Of a DNA stretch of 64,000 nucleotides, positions 8,246-17,450 are shown piece by piece. The translations under genes and the position numbers were made by a program. Source of the DNA: Streptomyces ochraceiscleroticus (lineage in GTDB: Bacteria > Actinomycetota > Actinomycetes > Streptomycetales > Streptomycetaceae); contig NZ_JOAX01000032.1 of assembly GCF_000720485.1 (NCBI RefSeq), positions 1 to 64,000 on the forward strand, given 5' to 3'. The notes under the pieces are model-generated. The model ran no database searches. It worked only from the letters and a program-made list of their open reading frames with translations, and had not been told where the DNA came from. Each line of letters starts with the position of its first letter. The stretch's first letter is position 1.

Positions 8246-10371
8246 CTACTACCGCAGAGCTTCTGAAGGGCGCGGCCGAGCTCTTCCCCGACGAGGTCGT
8301 GACCCAGGCGCACGTACGCCACCTCGACCTCCCGCAGGGCGCGGGCCGCTTCGCGCTCATCACGCTGGACAACGGCTTCGACCACACCAAGCCGACCACC
8401 TTCGGGCCCCAGTCGCTGGCGAACCTCAACGTCGCCATCGACCAGGTCGAGAAGGAGGCCGCGGACGGCGAGATCGTCGGCGTCGGCATCACCGGCAAGC
8501 CGTTCATCTTCGCCGTCGGCGCCGACCTCAAGGGCGTCGAGCTGCTGAAGAAGCACGAGGACGCGCTCGCCATCGGCAAGGGCGGCCACGACGTCTTCAA
8601 GCGGCTGTCCGCGCTCGCCGTACCGACCTTCGCGTACTACAACGGCGCGGCCATGGGCGGCGGCGTCGAGGTCGGTCTGCACTGCAGCTACCGGACCGTG
8701 TCGAAGGCCGTGCCGGCCTTCTCGCTGCCCGAGGTCTTCCTCGGCCTGGTGCCCGGCTGGGGCGGCTGCGTGCTGCTGCCGAACCTGATCGGCGCCGACC
8801 GTGCCGTGAGCGTCATCATCGAGAACTCGCTCAACCAGAACAAGCAGCTCAAGGGCCAGCAGATCTACGACCTGGGGATCGCCGACGCGCTCTTCGAGGG
8901 CGCGGACTTCCTGGAGCAGTCGCTGATCTGGACCGCGTCCGTCCTCAAGGGCGAGACCGAGGTCGTACGGGCCGAGCTGGACCGCGGCGACGCCTGGGAC
9001 CAGGCCGTGGCGCGCGGCAAGGCCATCGCCGACGGCAAGGTGCACGGCGCCGCCCCGGCCGCGTACCGCGCGCTGGACATCATCGCCAAGGCCAAGAACG
9101 GCGACCTGCGCCAGGGCTTCGACGCCGAGGACCAGGCCCTCGCGGACCTGATCATGGGCGGCGAGCTGCGCAGCGGCATCTACTCGTTCAACCTGGTGCA
9201 GAAGCGCGCCAAGCGCCCGGCCGGTGCGCCGGACAAGAAGCTGGCCCGCCCGGTCACCAAGGTCGGCGTGGTCGGCGCGGGCCTGATGGCCTCTCAGCTC
9301 GCGCTGCTCTTCGCGCGCCGCCTGGAGGTGCCGGTCGTCCTGACCGACATCGACCAGGCCCGGATCGACAAGGGCGTCGAGTACGTCCACGGCGAGATCG
9401 ACAAGCTGCTGCTCAAGGGCCGCGTCAACCAGGACAAGGCGAACCGCCTCAAGGGCCTGGTCACCGGCGTCCTGGACAAGGCGGACGGCTTCGCGGACGC
9501 GGACTTCATCATCGAGGCCGTGTTCGAGGAGATGGGCGTCAAGCAGCAGGTGTTCGCGGAGGTCGAGGCGGTCGCCCCGGCGCACGCCATCCTCGCGACC
9601 AACACCTCCTCGCTCTCCGTCTCGGAGATGGCGTCGAAGCTCAAGCACCCCGAGCGGGTCGTGGGCTTCCACTTCTTCAACCCGGTCGCGATCCTGCCGC
9701 TGCTGGAGATCGTGCGCGGTGAGAAGACCGACGACGCGTCGCTGGCGACGGCCTTCTCGGTCGCCAAGTCGCTGAAGAAGACGGCCGTCCTGTGCAAGGA
9801 CGCGCCCGCCTTCGTCGTGAACCGCATCCTGACCCGCTTCATGGGCGAGATCCAGAACGTCATCGACGAGGGCACCCCGGTCGCCGTCGCCGAGAAGGCG
9901 GTCGAGCCGCTCGGCCTGCCGATGTCGCCGCTGGTCCTGCTGGAGCTGGTCGGCCCGGCCATCGGCCTGCACGTCTCGGAGACCCTGAACCGCGCCTTCC
10001 CGGAGCGCTTCAAGGTCTCGCCGAACCTGAAGGCCGTCGTGGACGCCGGCAAGCGCGGCTTCTACGTGTACGACTCGGGCGCGCCCGAGCTGGACCCGGA
10101 GGTCGCGGCCCTCCTCCAGCAGGGCGACACCGTCCTCACCGAGGAGCAGACCCGCGACCGCGTCCTGGACGCCGTCGCGCAGGAGATCGGCCTGATGCTG
10201 GACGAGGGCGTCGTCGCTGAGGCGCAGGACATCGACCTGTGCCTGATCACCGGCGCGGGCTGGCCCTTCCACCTGGGCGGCATCACGCCGTACCTGGACC
10301 GTGCGGGCGTCTCCGAGCGCGTGAACGGCAAGAAGTTCCTGGCCCCGGGCGTCGCGAGCGTGCCCGCGTAA
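8242..10371 (+). CDS. fadB: Multifunctional fatty-acid oxidation protein (enoyl-CoA hydratase / 3-hydroxyacyl-CoA dehydrogenase)
   Basis: 709 aa. Residues 1-300 are an enoyl-CoA hydratase/isomerase domain (oxyanion-hole segments VGADLKGVELL and NGAAMGGGVEVGLHC). A NAD-binding 3-hydroxyacyl-CoA dehydrogenase domain starts near 333 (VGVVGAGLMASQLALL) and carries GFHFFNPVAILPLLEIV, followed by the C-terminal dehydrogenase modules. It hydrates enoyl-CoA and oxidises 3-hydroxyacyl-CoA, feeding the upstream thiolase. The GTG start overlaps the thiolase stop. A strong hairpin ends the operon. Confidence 0.94.
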   Translation: MTTTAELLKGAAELFPDEVVTQAHVRHLDLPQGAGRFALITLDNGFDHTKPTTFGPQSLANLNVAIDQVEKEAADGEIVGVGITGKPFIFAVGADLKGVELLKKHEDALAIGKGGHDVFKRLSALAVPTFAYYNGAAMGGGVEVGLHCSYRTVSKAVPAFSLPEVFLGLVPGWGGCVLLPNLIGADRAVSVIIENSLNQNKQLKGQQIYDLGIADALFEGADFLEQSLIWTASVLKGETEVVRAELDRGDAWDQAVARGKAIADGKVHGAAPAAYRALDIIAKAKNGDLRQGFDAEDQALADLIMGGELRSGIYSFNLVQKRAKRPAGAPDKKLARPVTKVGVVGAGLMASQLALLFARRLEVPVVLTDIDQARIDKGVEYVHGEIDKLLLKGRVNQDKANRLKGLVTGVLDKADGFADADFIIEAVFEEMGVKQQVFAEVEAVAPAHAILATNTSSLSVSEMASKLKHPERVVGFHFFNPVAILPLLEIVRGEKTDDASLATAFSVAKSLKKTAVLCKDAPAFVVNRILTRFMGEIQNVIDEGTPVAVAEKAVEPLGLPMSPLVLLELVGPAIGLHVSETLNRAFPERFKVSPNLKAVVDAGKRGFYVYDSGAPELDPEVAALLQQGDTVLTEEQTRDRVLDAVAQEIGLMLDEGVVAEAQDIDLCLITGAGWPFHLGGITPYLDRAGVSERVNGKKFLAPGVASVPA

Positions 10372-10396
10372 CGCGGCCGCACACGCCCCCACGGGC

Positions 10397-10438
10397 GAAC
10401 TGCCCCGGCACCATCCCTCAGTGGTGCCGGGGCAGTTC
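10397..10438 (+). terminator. Terminator of the thiolase-fadB operon
   Basis: A perfect 17-bp stem (GAACTGCCCCGGCACCA with its complement) and an 8-nt loop lie 25 bp after the fadB stop. Confidence 0.85.
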
Positions 10439-10556
10439 TGTGTGCGCGGGGGCGTTAGCGAGACGTTAGCCGTACGGCGGTGGATCACCAGCAGCGGACG
10501 GAAGTCTTGTTCTCACGCACCGGACACCACGTCGAGAACAGAGAACGGGGACGAAC

Positions 10557-11048
10557 ATGCTGCACCGCACCACCCTCCGCCACGTCCGCAAGGCCGCCGC
10601 CGCCATGGTGATCACCGTCGCCGCGCTCGGCCTCACGGCCTGCCAGGAGAGCGGCGCCGACGCCTCGTCCGCCCCCTCGGCCTCGGCCTCGTCTCCCTCC
10701 GCGCACGCCACGCAGTCCCCCACTGCCACGGACACCGCCACGGACAAGACCTCCCGGAGCGCCACCGAGGGCACACCGTCGGCCACCGCCACGAAGTCCG
10801 ACGCGCGGTGCACGGACCAGATCGACTACGCGGGCGACCCGAGGCCCAACGCCGAGATCAACTCCATCGGTGCGGAGACCGGCCACTGCCCGGCGCCGCA
10901 GAAGGGCAGCACGCCGTCGGGTACTCCCAAGAAGCCCGACGTGAGCTGCACCAACCAGATCAACTACGCGGACGACTCCCGGTCCAACGCCGAGATCAAC
11001 ACCATCGGCGAGAAGACCGGCTACTGCCCTCCGGTGCAGCACCGGTGA
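10557..11048 (+). CDS. Lipoprotein with two tandem Cys-bounded repeats, unknown function
   Basis: 163 aa. The signal peptide ends in lipobox LTAC (Cys29). A Ser/Thr/Ala-rich linker to about residue 80 looks like a wall-spanning stalk. Two repeats of 27 residues follow, each starting and ending with Cys: CTDQIDYAGDPRPN + AEINSIGAETGHC, and CTNQINYADDSRSN + AEINTIGEKTGYC. Their shared core is CTxQIxYAxDxRxNAEINxIGxxTGxC. Each repeat has two cysteines, so one disulfide per module is likely after export. I do not recognise the family. The ATG at 10557 is preceded by GGGGAC. It is followed by a hairpin shared with the convergent Clp-N gene. Confidence 0.75.
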   Translation: MLHRTTLRHVRKAAAAMVITVAALGLTACQESGADASSAPSASASSPSAHATQSPTATDTATDKTSRSATEGTPSATATKSDARCTDQIDYAGDPRPNAEINSIGAETGHCPAPQKGSTPSGTPKKPDVSCTNQINYADDSRSNAEINTIGEKTGYCPPVQHR

Positions 11049-11053
11049 GCTGA

Positions 11054-11073
11054 GGGCGGCCGTGAGGCCGCCC
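11054..11073. terminator. Short bidirectional terminator
   Basis: An 8-bp stem GGGCGGCC/GGCCGCCC with a GTGA loop lies in the 30-bp gap between two convergent genes. Confidence 0.65.
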
Positions 11074-11078
11074 CGCCG

Positions 11079-11828
11079 TCATTCGGCCTCGTGGGGCGCC
11101 ACGATGGCCTCCAGGGCCTCCGTGACCCATTCCTCGGTGGCCTCCTTGGTGATGCCCAGGCCGGTCAGTACGCCCTCGCCGTCCTCCTGTTCCAGCAGGG
11201 CGAGCAGCACGTGCTCGGTGCCGATGTAGTTGTGACCGAGGCGCAGGGCCTCGCGGAAGGTCAGCTCCAGGGCCTTCTTGGCCGCGGCGTCGAACGGGAT
11301 GAGGGCGGGGACGTCGCCGCCCGTGGCCGGCGGCAGGGCGGCGGTGACGGCCTCGCGCAGGGCCTCGGGCGTGGTGCCCTGGGCGGCGATCGCCTTCATG
11401 GCGAGCCCCTCGGGCTCGGCGAGGAGGCCGAGAATCAGGTGGCCGGTCCGGATCTCGGTGTGGCCTGCTGCCTTCGTCTCGTTCTGGGAGGTGACGACGA
11501 CGTTGCGGGCGCGCGGCGTAAAGCGGCCAAAGCCCTCGTTCGGGTCGAGGTCCGAGGTAGCGGGGCCCTTCGGGACGAAGCGCTTCTGGGCGGCCTGCTT
11601 GGTGACGCCCATGCTCTTGCCGATGTCCGTCCAGGACGCGCCGGAGCGGCGGGCCTGGTCCACGAAGTGCCCGATCAGGTGGTCGGCCACGTCGCCGAGG
11701 TGGTCGGCGGCCAGTACCGCGTCGGTGAGCTGGTCGAGGGCGTCGGTGTGCACCTTCTTGATGGCGTCGATCAGGTCGTCGAGGCGCACCGGGTGCGTGC
11801 TGCGTACGGGTTCCACGGAATCTGCCAT
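11079..11828 (-). CDS. Clp N-terminal-domain protein with an HTH-like segment
   Basis: 249 aa. Residues 50-85 contain an HTH-like segment (SWTDIGKSMGVTKQAAQKRF). Residues 100-249 hold two Clp-N-type repeats (GRFTPRARNVVVTSQ, HTEIRTGHLILGLLAEPEG, then HNYIGTEHVLLALLEQEDG). No AAA+ ATPase follows, so it is not ClpC but a stand-alone substrate- or adaptor-like Clp-N protein that may also bind DNA. Initiation looks leaderless: TTGACG, 18 bp, TACCGT, six bases, ATG. Two GTCAAC/GTTGAC dyads cover the -35 and -10, so autoregulation is plausible but unproven. Divergent from the NYN gene. Confidence 0.82.
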   Translation of the reverse strand: MADSVEPVRSTHPVRLDDLIDAIKKVHTDALDQLTDAVLAADHLGDVADHLIGHFVDQARRSGASWTDIGKSMGVTKQAAQKRFVPKGPATSDLDPNEGFGRFTPRARNVVVTSQNETKAAGHTEIRTGHLILGLLAEPEGLAMKAIAAQGTTPEALREAVTAALPPATGGDVPALIPFDAAAKKALELTFREALRLGHNYIGTEHVLLALLEQEDGEGVLTGLGITKEATEEWVTEALEAIVAPHEAE

Positions 11829-11830
11829 GC

Positions 11831-11876
11831 GTCAACGGTAGGTTGACGATGGTGCGAGCGTCAACCCCAGGTTGTC
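11831..11876 (-). promoter_or_regulatory. Leaderless promoter with two GTCAAC-N5-GTTGAC operators
   Basis: Dyad 1 (11831-11847) is GTCAAC-N5-GTTGAC and overlaps the -10 TACCGT. Dyad 2 (11860-11876) is GTCAAC-N5-GTTGTC and overlaps the -35 TTGACG. The starts are 29 bp apart. Both lie immediately upstream of the Clp-N/HTH gene's ATG. Confidence 0.65.
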
Positions 11877-11927
11877 GATTCGCGGAAGTCGATCTCCAGG
11901 GCGTCCGTGGAGTGCCACGATGAATGC

Positions 11928-12341
11928 ATGACAGCGACAACGACCCTCATCGTCGACGGCGCGAACGTCGTCGGCTCGGTGCCCGACGGTTGGTGGCACG
12001 ACCGGCGGGGCGCGGCCGAGCGGCTGCGCGACGGCCTCGTGGCGTACGGCGAGAGCGGGCTGCCCGGCCTCGCGGATCCGCCGGTGGAGCTGGTGCTCGT
12101 CGTGGAGGGCGCGGCGCGCGGGGTGGCCAGCGTCGACGGCGTACGGGTCGAGTCGGCCGACGGCAGCGGCGACGACCGCATCGTCGAACTGGTCGCGGCC
12201 CGGCCCGAGGGGCGGCCGTGCGTGGTCGTGACGGCCGACCGGGGGCTGCGGGCGCGGGTGGAGGCGCTGGGCGCCCGGGTGACGGGCCCCCGTACCGTAC
12301 GCCCGGCCGGCACCGGCGGCCGCCGGGCGTACGGCAGATGA
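11928..12341 (+). CDS. NYN/PIN-like domain protein (putative RNase)
   Basis: 137 aa. The N-terminus TLIVDGANVVGSVPDGWW carries the Asp-Gly-Asn motif of NYN/PIN-like nucleases. Further acidic residues (SADGSGDDRIVEL) and VVTADRGLRARVEALG match the other metal-binding strands of that fold. It is the small stand-alone type often annotated only as an NYN-domain or hypothetical protein. Predicted cytosolic RNase; the substrate is unknown. The ATG at 11928 was chosen by fit to the fold, since the ribosome site is weak. It shares a short intergenic region with the Clp-N gene. Confidence 0.72.
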   Translation: MTATTTLIVDGANVVGSVPDGWWHDRRGAAERLRDGLVAYGESGLPGLADPPVELVLVVEGAARGVASVDGVRVESADGSGDDRIVELVAARPEGRPCVVVTADRGLRARVEALGARVTGPRTVRPAGTGGRRAYGR

Positions 12342-12348
12342 GGAGCCG

Positions 12349-13851
12349 TCAGCCGCGGCGCCCCATCCGGCTGTGCGACCGCCCGTACACGAAGTAGAAG
12401 GCGAGTCCGACGACCATCCAGATCGCGAACCGCAGCCAGGTCTCCGCCGTCAGATTGACCATCAGCCACAGGGACGCCAGCACCGACAGCACCGGCACCA
12501 GCGGCACCAGCGGGGTGCGGAAGGAACGCGGCAGGTCGGGGCGGGTGCGGCGCAGAATGATCACGCCCAGGGCCACCACGACGAAGGCGAACAGGGTGCC
12601 GATGTTGACCAGCTCGGCCAGCACGTCGATGGAGGTGAACCCGGCCACCACGGCGACCACCACGCCGAGCGCGATCGTGGACCGGTAGGGCGTACCGAAG
12701 CGCGGGTGGACCGTGGAGAACACCCGGGGCAGCAGCCCGTCGCGGCTCATCGCGAAGAAGACCCGGCTCTGGCCGAGCAGCAGGATCATGCTGACCGAGG
12801 TGAGGCCGACGGCCGCGCCGAAGCTGATCAGTCCGGCCCAGAAGGGGTGTCCGATGTCCTTGAAGGCGTCGGCGAGCGGCGCGTCCGTGGACAGCTTGCT
12901 GTACTTCTGCATGCCGGTGACGACGATGGACACGGCGACGTAGAGGACCGTGCAGATGATCAGCGAGCCGAGGATGCCGCGCGGCACGTCGCGCTGCGGA
13001 TTGCGGGCCTCCTCGGCGGCGGTGGCGACGATGTCGAAGCCGATGAAGGCGAAGAAGACCACGGCGGCGGCCGCGAAGACGCCCATCGCCCCGAAACTCG
13101 CCGGGGTGAAGCCGAACATGAGCTGGACCAGCGGCGCCTGCCAGCCGCTGCCGCCCTCGCTGGGCACGGACTCCGGTACGAACGGCTCGTAGTTCGAGCC
13201 GTTGATGAAGAACGCGCCGACCGCGATGACGATCAGTACGACGGTGACCTTGACGCCCACGACCACCGCGGTCACCCGCGAGGACAGCTTCATGCCCGCG
13301 ACCAGAATGGCCGTCAGGACGAGCACGAGGAGGCAGGCCAGCAGGTCGAAGCCGAACTGCCCCTCGTGGGTACCGGAGAGGCCCTGCGGGAGCTGTACGC
13401 CCGCGGAGTCCAGCAGCGAGCGGATGTAACCGGACCAGCCCACGGACACCACGGCACAGGCCAGCGCCAGCTCCAGGACCAGGTCCCAGCCGATGATCCA
13501 GGCGGGGAACTCGCCCAGCGAGGCGTAGGAGAAGGTGTACGCGGAGCCGGCGACCGGGACGGTGGAGGCGAACTCGGCGTAGCAGAGGGCGGCCAGCGCG
13601 CAGACCACACCGGCGACGATGAAGGAGAGCGCGACCGCCGGGCCCGCCGTCTCCTTGGCGATCTTGCCGGTGAGGACGAAGATGCCGGTGCCGATGATCA
13701 CCCCGACGCCGAAGACCGTGAGATCCAGCGCGGACAGTGACTTCTTGAGCGCGTGCTCGGGCTCCTCGGTGTCGCGGATCGACTCCTCGACCGTCTTGGT
13801 ACGGAAAAGGCCGCGGCGGCGGCCCTCCTGCTCCGGCAACGAACTGCTCAT
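12349..13851 (-). CDS. APC-family amino-acid permease (cationic amino-acid transporter type)
   Basis: 500 aa with about 12 to 14 hydrophobic segments. The first transmembrane segment has the APC signature FGVGVIIGTGIFVLTG; later segments include GFDIVATAAEEARNPQRDVPRGI and MSRDGLLPRVFSTVHPRFGTPYRS, typical of the CAT/YfnA subgroup. It imports amino acids by proton symport; the specificity is not readable. The ATG at 13851 has GGAGG nine bases upstream. It lies downstream of dxs but a terminator intervenes. The S. coelicolor order dxs-permease is the same, as I recall. Confidence 0.9.
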   Translation of the reverse strand: MSSSLPEQEGRRRGLFRTKTVEESIRDTEEPEHALKKSLSALDLTVFGVGVIIGTGIFVLTGKIAKETAGPAVALSFIVAGVVCALAALCYAEFASTVPVAGSAYTFSYASLGEFPAWIIGWDLVLELALACAVVSVGWSGYIRSLLDSAGVQLPQGLSGTHEGQFGFDLLACLLVLVLTAILVAGMKLSSRVTAVVVGVKVTVVLIVIAVGAFFINGSNYEPFVPESVPSEGGSGWQAPLVQLMFGFTPASFGAMGVFAAAAVVFFAFIGFDIVATAAEEARNPQRDVPRGILGSLIICTVLYVAVSIVVTGMQKYSKLSTDAPLADAFKDIGHPFWAGLISFGAAVGLTSVSMILLLGQSRVFFAMSRDGLLPRVFSTVHPRFGTPYRSTIALGVVVAVVAGFTSIDVLAELVNIGTLFAFVVVALGVIILRRTRPDLPRSFRTPLVPLVPVLSVLASLWLMVNLTAETWLRFAIWMVVGLAFYFVYGRSHSRMGRRG

Positions 13852-13965
13852 GGGCGAACCTCCGGGCGACCGTCTATGAATCCCCAACTGACCGAGTCTC
13901 GGCAATAGCGGGGAACAGACACTGACGGCGTGCCCGAAGGCGCCACAGATCACTCGATATGCGGA

Positions 13966-14003
13966 GGGACCGGCACGCACCCGGAGGAGTGCGAACCGGT
14001 CCC
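13966..14003 (-). terminator. Terminator downstream of dxs
   Basis: A compound hairpin: outer stem GGGACCGG/CCGGTCCC and inner stem CGCAC/GTGCG. It lies 17 bp past the dxs stop. Confidence 0.7.
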
Positions 14004-14020
14004 GTCCGGCGTCGTACCGG

Positions 14021-15961
14021 TCAGTCCTGGGCGACCTGGGCCGGCTCGGCGGCCGACGCGTCCTCGGTGTCCTCGTAGCGGCCGTCGATCTTCGCGACCA
14101 GGCCGGTGACCTGGCGGGCGATGTCCGGCGCGGTGAGACCGATCTCCGCCATGATCTCCTTGCGCGACGCGTGGTCGAGGAACTTCTCCGGGATGCCGAA
14201 GTCGCGCAACGGCACGTCCACGCCCGCGTCCCGCAGCGCCTGCGCGACCGCGGAACCGACGCCGCCGGAGCGGATGTTGTCCTCGACCGTGACCACGACG
14301 CGGTGCCGGTCGGCCAGGCCCGGCAGGGCCTCGTCGACCGGCTTGACCCAGCGCGGGTCGACGACGGTCGTGGAGATGCCCTGCTTGTCCAGCAGGTCGG
14401 CGATCTCCAGGCACATCGGGGCGAGCGCGCCGACGGAGACGAGCAGCACGTCGGGCTTCTTGACGCCCTCGGCCGGCGCGCGCAGCACGTCCATGCCGCC
14501 GATCCGGCCCACGGCCTCGACGGCCGGGCCGACCGCGCCCTTGGAGTAGCGCACCACGGTCGGCGCGTCGTCGACCTCGACGGCCTCGCGCAGCTGGGCG
14601 CGTACCTGGTCGGCGTCGCGCGGCGCGGCGATCCGCAGGCCGGGGACGACCTGCAGCAGCGACATGTCCCACATGCCGTTGTGCGAGGCGCCGTCGGTAC
14701 CGGTGACACCCGAGCGGTCCAGGACGAAGGTGACGCCGCACTTGTGCAGCGCCACGTCCATCAGGACCTGGTCGAAGGCGCGGTTGAGGAACGTCGCGTA
14801 CAGCGCGAAGACCGGGTGCAGGCCGCCGGTCGCCAGGCCGGCGGCGGAGACCGCGCCGTGCTGCTCGGCGATGCCCACGTCGTAGATCCGCTCGGGGAAC
14901 GCCTCGGCGAACTTCTTCAGGCCGACCGGCTGCAGCATCGCCGCGGTGATCGCGACGATGTCCTTGCGCTCGCGGCCGAGCTTGACCATCTCCTCGCCGA
15001 ACACCGAGGTCCAGTCGGCGCCGCCGGACGACACCGGCAGACCGGTGTCGGGGTGGATGACGCCGATGCCGTGGAAGCGGTCGGCCTCGTCCTGCTCGGC
15101 GGGCTTGTAGCCGCGGCCCTTCTCGGTGAGGCAGTGCACGATGACCGGGCCGCCGAAGCGCTTCGCGCGCTGCAGCGCGGACTCCAGCGCCTCCATGTCG
15201 TGGCCGTCGATCGGGCCGACGTACTTCAGGCCGAGGTCCTCGAACATGCCCTGGGGGGCGACGAGGTCCTTCAGGCCCTTCTTGGCGCCGTGCAGCGCGT
15301 CGTAGACCGGCTTCCCGACGACCGGGGTGCGGTCCAGGATCTCCTTGCCGCGGGCGAGGAAGCGCTCGTAACCATCGGTCGTACGGAGGGTGGCGAGGTG
15401 ATCGGCCAGGCCGCCGATGGTCGGGGAGTAGGAGCGCTCGTTGTCGTTGACGACGATGACCAGCGGGCGGTCCTTGGCGACCGCGATGTTGTTCAGCGCC
15501 TCCCAGGCCATGCCGCCGGTGAGCGCGCCGTCACCGATCACCGCGACGACGTGGTCGTCGTTGCCGCGCACCTGGTTGGCCTTGGCCAGCCCGTCGGCCC
15601 AGCCGAGCACCGTGGAGGCGTGGCTGTTCTCGATGACGTCGTGCTCGGACTCGGCGCGCGAGGGGTAGCCGGACAGGCCGCCCTTGGCGCGCAGCTTCGA
15701 GAAGTCCTGGCGGCCGGTCAGCAGCTTGTGGACGTAGGACTGGTGGCCGGTGTCGAAGAGGACCCGGTCCTGGGGCGAGTGGAAGACGCGGTGCAGGGCG
15801 ATGGTCAGCTCGACCACGCCGAGGTTCGGGCCGAGGTGTCCGCCGGTCTTGGAGACGGCGTCGACGAGGAACGTCCGGATCTCTCCCGCGAGCTGCTCGA
15901 GCTGCTCCGGGCCGAGCCGGTCCAGATCGCGCGGTCCCCTGATACGGGTCAGCAGCGCCAC
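14021..15961 (-). CDS. dxs: 1-deoxy-D-xylulose-5-phosphate synthase
   Basis: 646 aa, full length. It makes 1-deoxyxylulose 5-phosphate from pyruvate and glyceraldehyde 3-phosphate, the entry step of the MEP isoprenoid pathway. The thiamine-diphosphate motif starts [16 protein letters not shown] near residue 150, the transketolase pyrimidine domain covers about 320-480, and [20 protein letters not shown] is intact. The GTG at 15961 has AAGGAGG seven bases upstream. Two hairpins lie in the 5' leader, upstream of the ribosome site. Confidence 0.96.
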   Translation of the reverse strand: MALLTRIRGPRDLDRLGPEQLEQLAGEIRTFLVDAVSKTGGHLGPNLGVVELTIALHRVFHSPQDRVLFDTGHQSYVHKLLTGRQDFSKLRAKGGLSGYPSRAESEHDVIENSHASTVLGWADGLAKANQVRGNDDHVVAVIGDGALTGGMAWEALNNIAVAKDRPLVIVVNDNERSYSPTIGGLADHLATLRTTDGYERFLARGKEILDRTPVVGKPVYDALHGAKKGLKDLVAPQGMFEDLGLKYVGPIDGHDMEALESALQRAKRFGGPVIVHCLTEKGRGYKPAEQDEADRFHGIGVIHPDTGLPVSSGGADWTSVFGEEMVKLGRERKDIVAITAAMLQPVGLKKFAEAFPERIYDVGIAEQHGAVSAAGLATGGLHPVFALYATFLNRAFDQVLMDVALHKCGVTFVLDRSGVTGTDGASHNGMWDMSLLQVVPGLRIAAPRDADQVRAQLREAVEVDDAPTVVRYSKGAVGPAVEAVGRIGGMDVLRAPAEGVKKPDVLLVSVGALAPMCLEIADLLDKQGISTTVVDPRWVKPVDEALPGLADRHRVVVTVEDNIRSGGVGSAVAQALRDAGVDVPLRDFGIPEKFLDHASRKEIMAEIGLTAPDIARQVTGLVAKIDGRYEDTEDASAAEPAQVAQD

Positions 15962-15991
15962 CCGTGCCTCCTTGTGCGTCGAGCTGTTTTC

Positions 15992-16035
15992 CGGACCTTC
16001 GCTACCGGTCCGAGCTGATCGAGCTTGCCGATCAG
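15992..16035 (-). promoter_or_regulatory. Two stacked dyads in the dxs leader
   Basis: CGGACC-N9-GGTCCG (15992-16012) and CTGATCG-N7-CGATCAG (16015-16035) lie between a -10-like TAGACT (about 16040) and the dxs ribosome site. They could form RNA hairpins or bind a regulator. Confidence 0.45.
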
Positions 16036-16096
16036 ACGAGTCTAATGTTCCGCGCGCCGCGGCTGCGCGCGGGCCATGCGAGGAATGTCACGCATA

Positions 16097-16130
16097 TGGC
16101 CCCTGCCCGCAGGGAACCGGGCAGGGGCCA
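16097..16130 (-). terminator. Terminator of the xylFGH operon
   Basis: A perfect 13-bp stem (TGGCCCCTGCCCG with its complement) with an 8-nt loop, 19 bp after the xylH stop. Confidence 0.85.
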
Positions 16131-16148
16131 CAGGGCAGGCCGGGCGTG

Positions 16149-17450
16149 TCAGGTCCGTCCGGCCGTTTTCTGCGTGCGGCGGGAGACCGAGTCGATCACG
16201 ACGGCGGCCAGCAGGACCGCGCCGGTGATCATGTACTGGATCTCGCTGGCCATGCCCAGCAGGTTCAGGCCCTGCTGGATGGACTGGATGACCAGCATGC
16301 CCAGCAGCGCGGACCAGATCTTGCCGCGGCCGCCGAAGAGGCTGGTGCCGCCGATGACCGCGGCGGCGATCACGTTCATCAGCGTGTTGCCCGCGCCGAG
16401 GTTCTTCGTGGCGCCGCCGGAGAGGCTGGCGATGAAGAGCCCGCCGAAGGCCGCGAGCATCCCGGAGATCGCGAAGACCGTGATCCGGATCTTGTCGACA
16501 TTGATACCGGCCCGGCGCGCGGCCTCCGCGTTGCCGCCGACCGCGAAGATCTGCCGGCCGTAGCTCGTACGGCGGACCACGAAGTCGGCGATGACCAGGA
16601 CGGCCAGGAAGAGCACCAGGGCGAGCGGCAGGCCGCGCGCGCCGGCCGGCTCGTTGAGCACGTACGCGACGACGAAGGCGATCACCGCGACCGCGGCGGT
16701 ACGCAGGCCCACCTCGCTCAGCGGCCGCGAGGGCAGCCCGGCGGCCTTGCGCCGCCTGGTGTCCATCAGCAGCGAGCCCGCGTACGCCAGGACCGCGACC
16801 AGCGCCAGCCCGTACGCCGCCGCCTTGTCCTCGAAGTAGTAGCCCGTGAGGTAGGCGACCACGCTGTCGTCCGGCGTGTTGATGGAGCCTTCCTTGCCCA
16901 TCATCCAGATCTGCAGGCCGCTCCAGCCGAGGAAGCCGGCCAGGGTGACCACGAAGGCGGGCACGCCGATCTTGGCGAAGAAGAAGCCGTGCAGCGCGCC
17001 GATCAGCAGACCGCAGACGACGGCGAGCAGGACGGACAGCCAGTCGTTCAGGCCGTTCGTCACGCTGAGCACGGCCCAGACCGCAGCGCCCACGCCGGCC
17101 ACCGAGCCGACCGAGAGGTCGATCTCGCCCAGCAGCAGGACGAAGACGATGCCGACGGCCATGATGCCGAGGCCGGAGGTGTAGACGCCGATGTTCGCGA
17201 GGGAGCCGGCGGACAGGAAGCTGCTGGTCTGGAGCTGGAAGACGACCGCGATGACGATCAGGCCGAGGACGACCGGGAGCGAGCCCAGCTCGCCGCCGCG
17301 CATCCGCCGGGTGAAGTCGGTCCAGTACCCCTTGAAGCCCTGCTCGCGGACGAGCAGCCGGGGGTCGACGACCGCGGCCGGGACGGCACTCTTCTCCACC
17401 GGCTGCTCCGGCGTGGCGCCCGCGTCGCTCTTGGTGAGGTCGCTGCTCAT
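16149..17450 (-). CDS. xylH: Sugar ABC transporter permease, XylH type
   Basis: 433 aa membrane protein of the CUT2 (ribose/xylose) class, with about 10 to 12 transmembrane segments and the family blocks GEIDLSVGSVAGVGAAVWA and GRQIFAVGGNAEAARRAGI. It forms the channel of the importer with XylG and XylF. Its ATG overlaps the xylG stop by four bases. Synteny with S. coelicolor xylFGH beside rok7B7, recalled from memory, supports D-xylose as the main substrate, but this is not readable from the protein alone. Confidence 0.9.
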   Translation of the reverse strand: MSSDLTKSDAGATPEQPVEKSAVPAAVVDPRLLVREQGFKGYWTDFTRRMRGGELGSLPVVLGLIVIAVVFQLQTSSFLSAGSLANIGVYTSGLGIMAVGIVFVLLLGEIDLSVGSVAGVGAAVWAVLSVTNGLNDWLSVLLAVVCGLLIGALHGFFFAKIGVPAFVVTLAGFLGWSGLQIWMMGKEGSINTPDDSVVAYLTGYYFEDKAAAYGLALVAVLAYAGSLLMDTRRRKAAGLPSRPLSEVGLRTAAVAVIAFVVAYVLNEPAGARGLPLALVLFLAVLVIADFVVRRTSYGRQIFAVGGNAEAARRAGINVDKIRITVFAISGMLAAFGGLFIASLSGGATKNLGAGNTLMNVIAAAVIGGTSLFGGRGKIWSALLGMLVIQSIQQGLNLLGMASEIQYMITGAVLLAAVVIDSVSRRTQKTAGRT

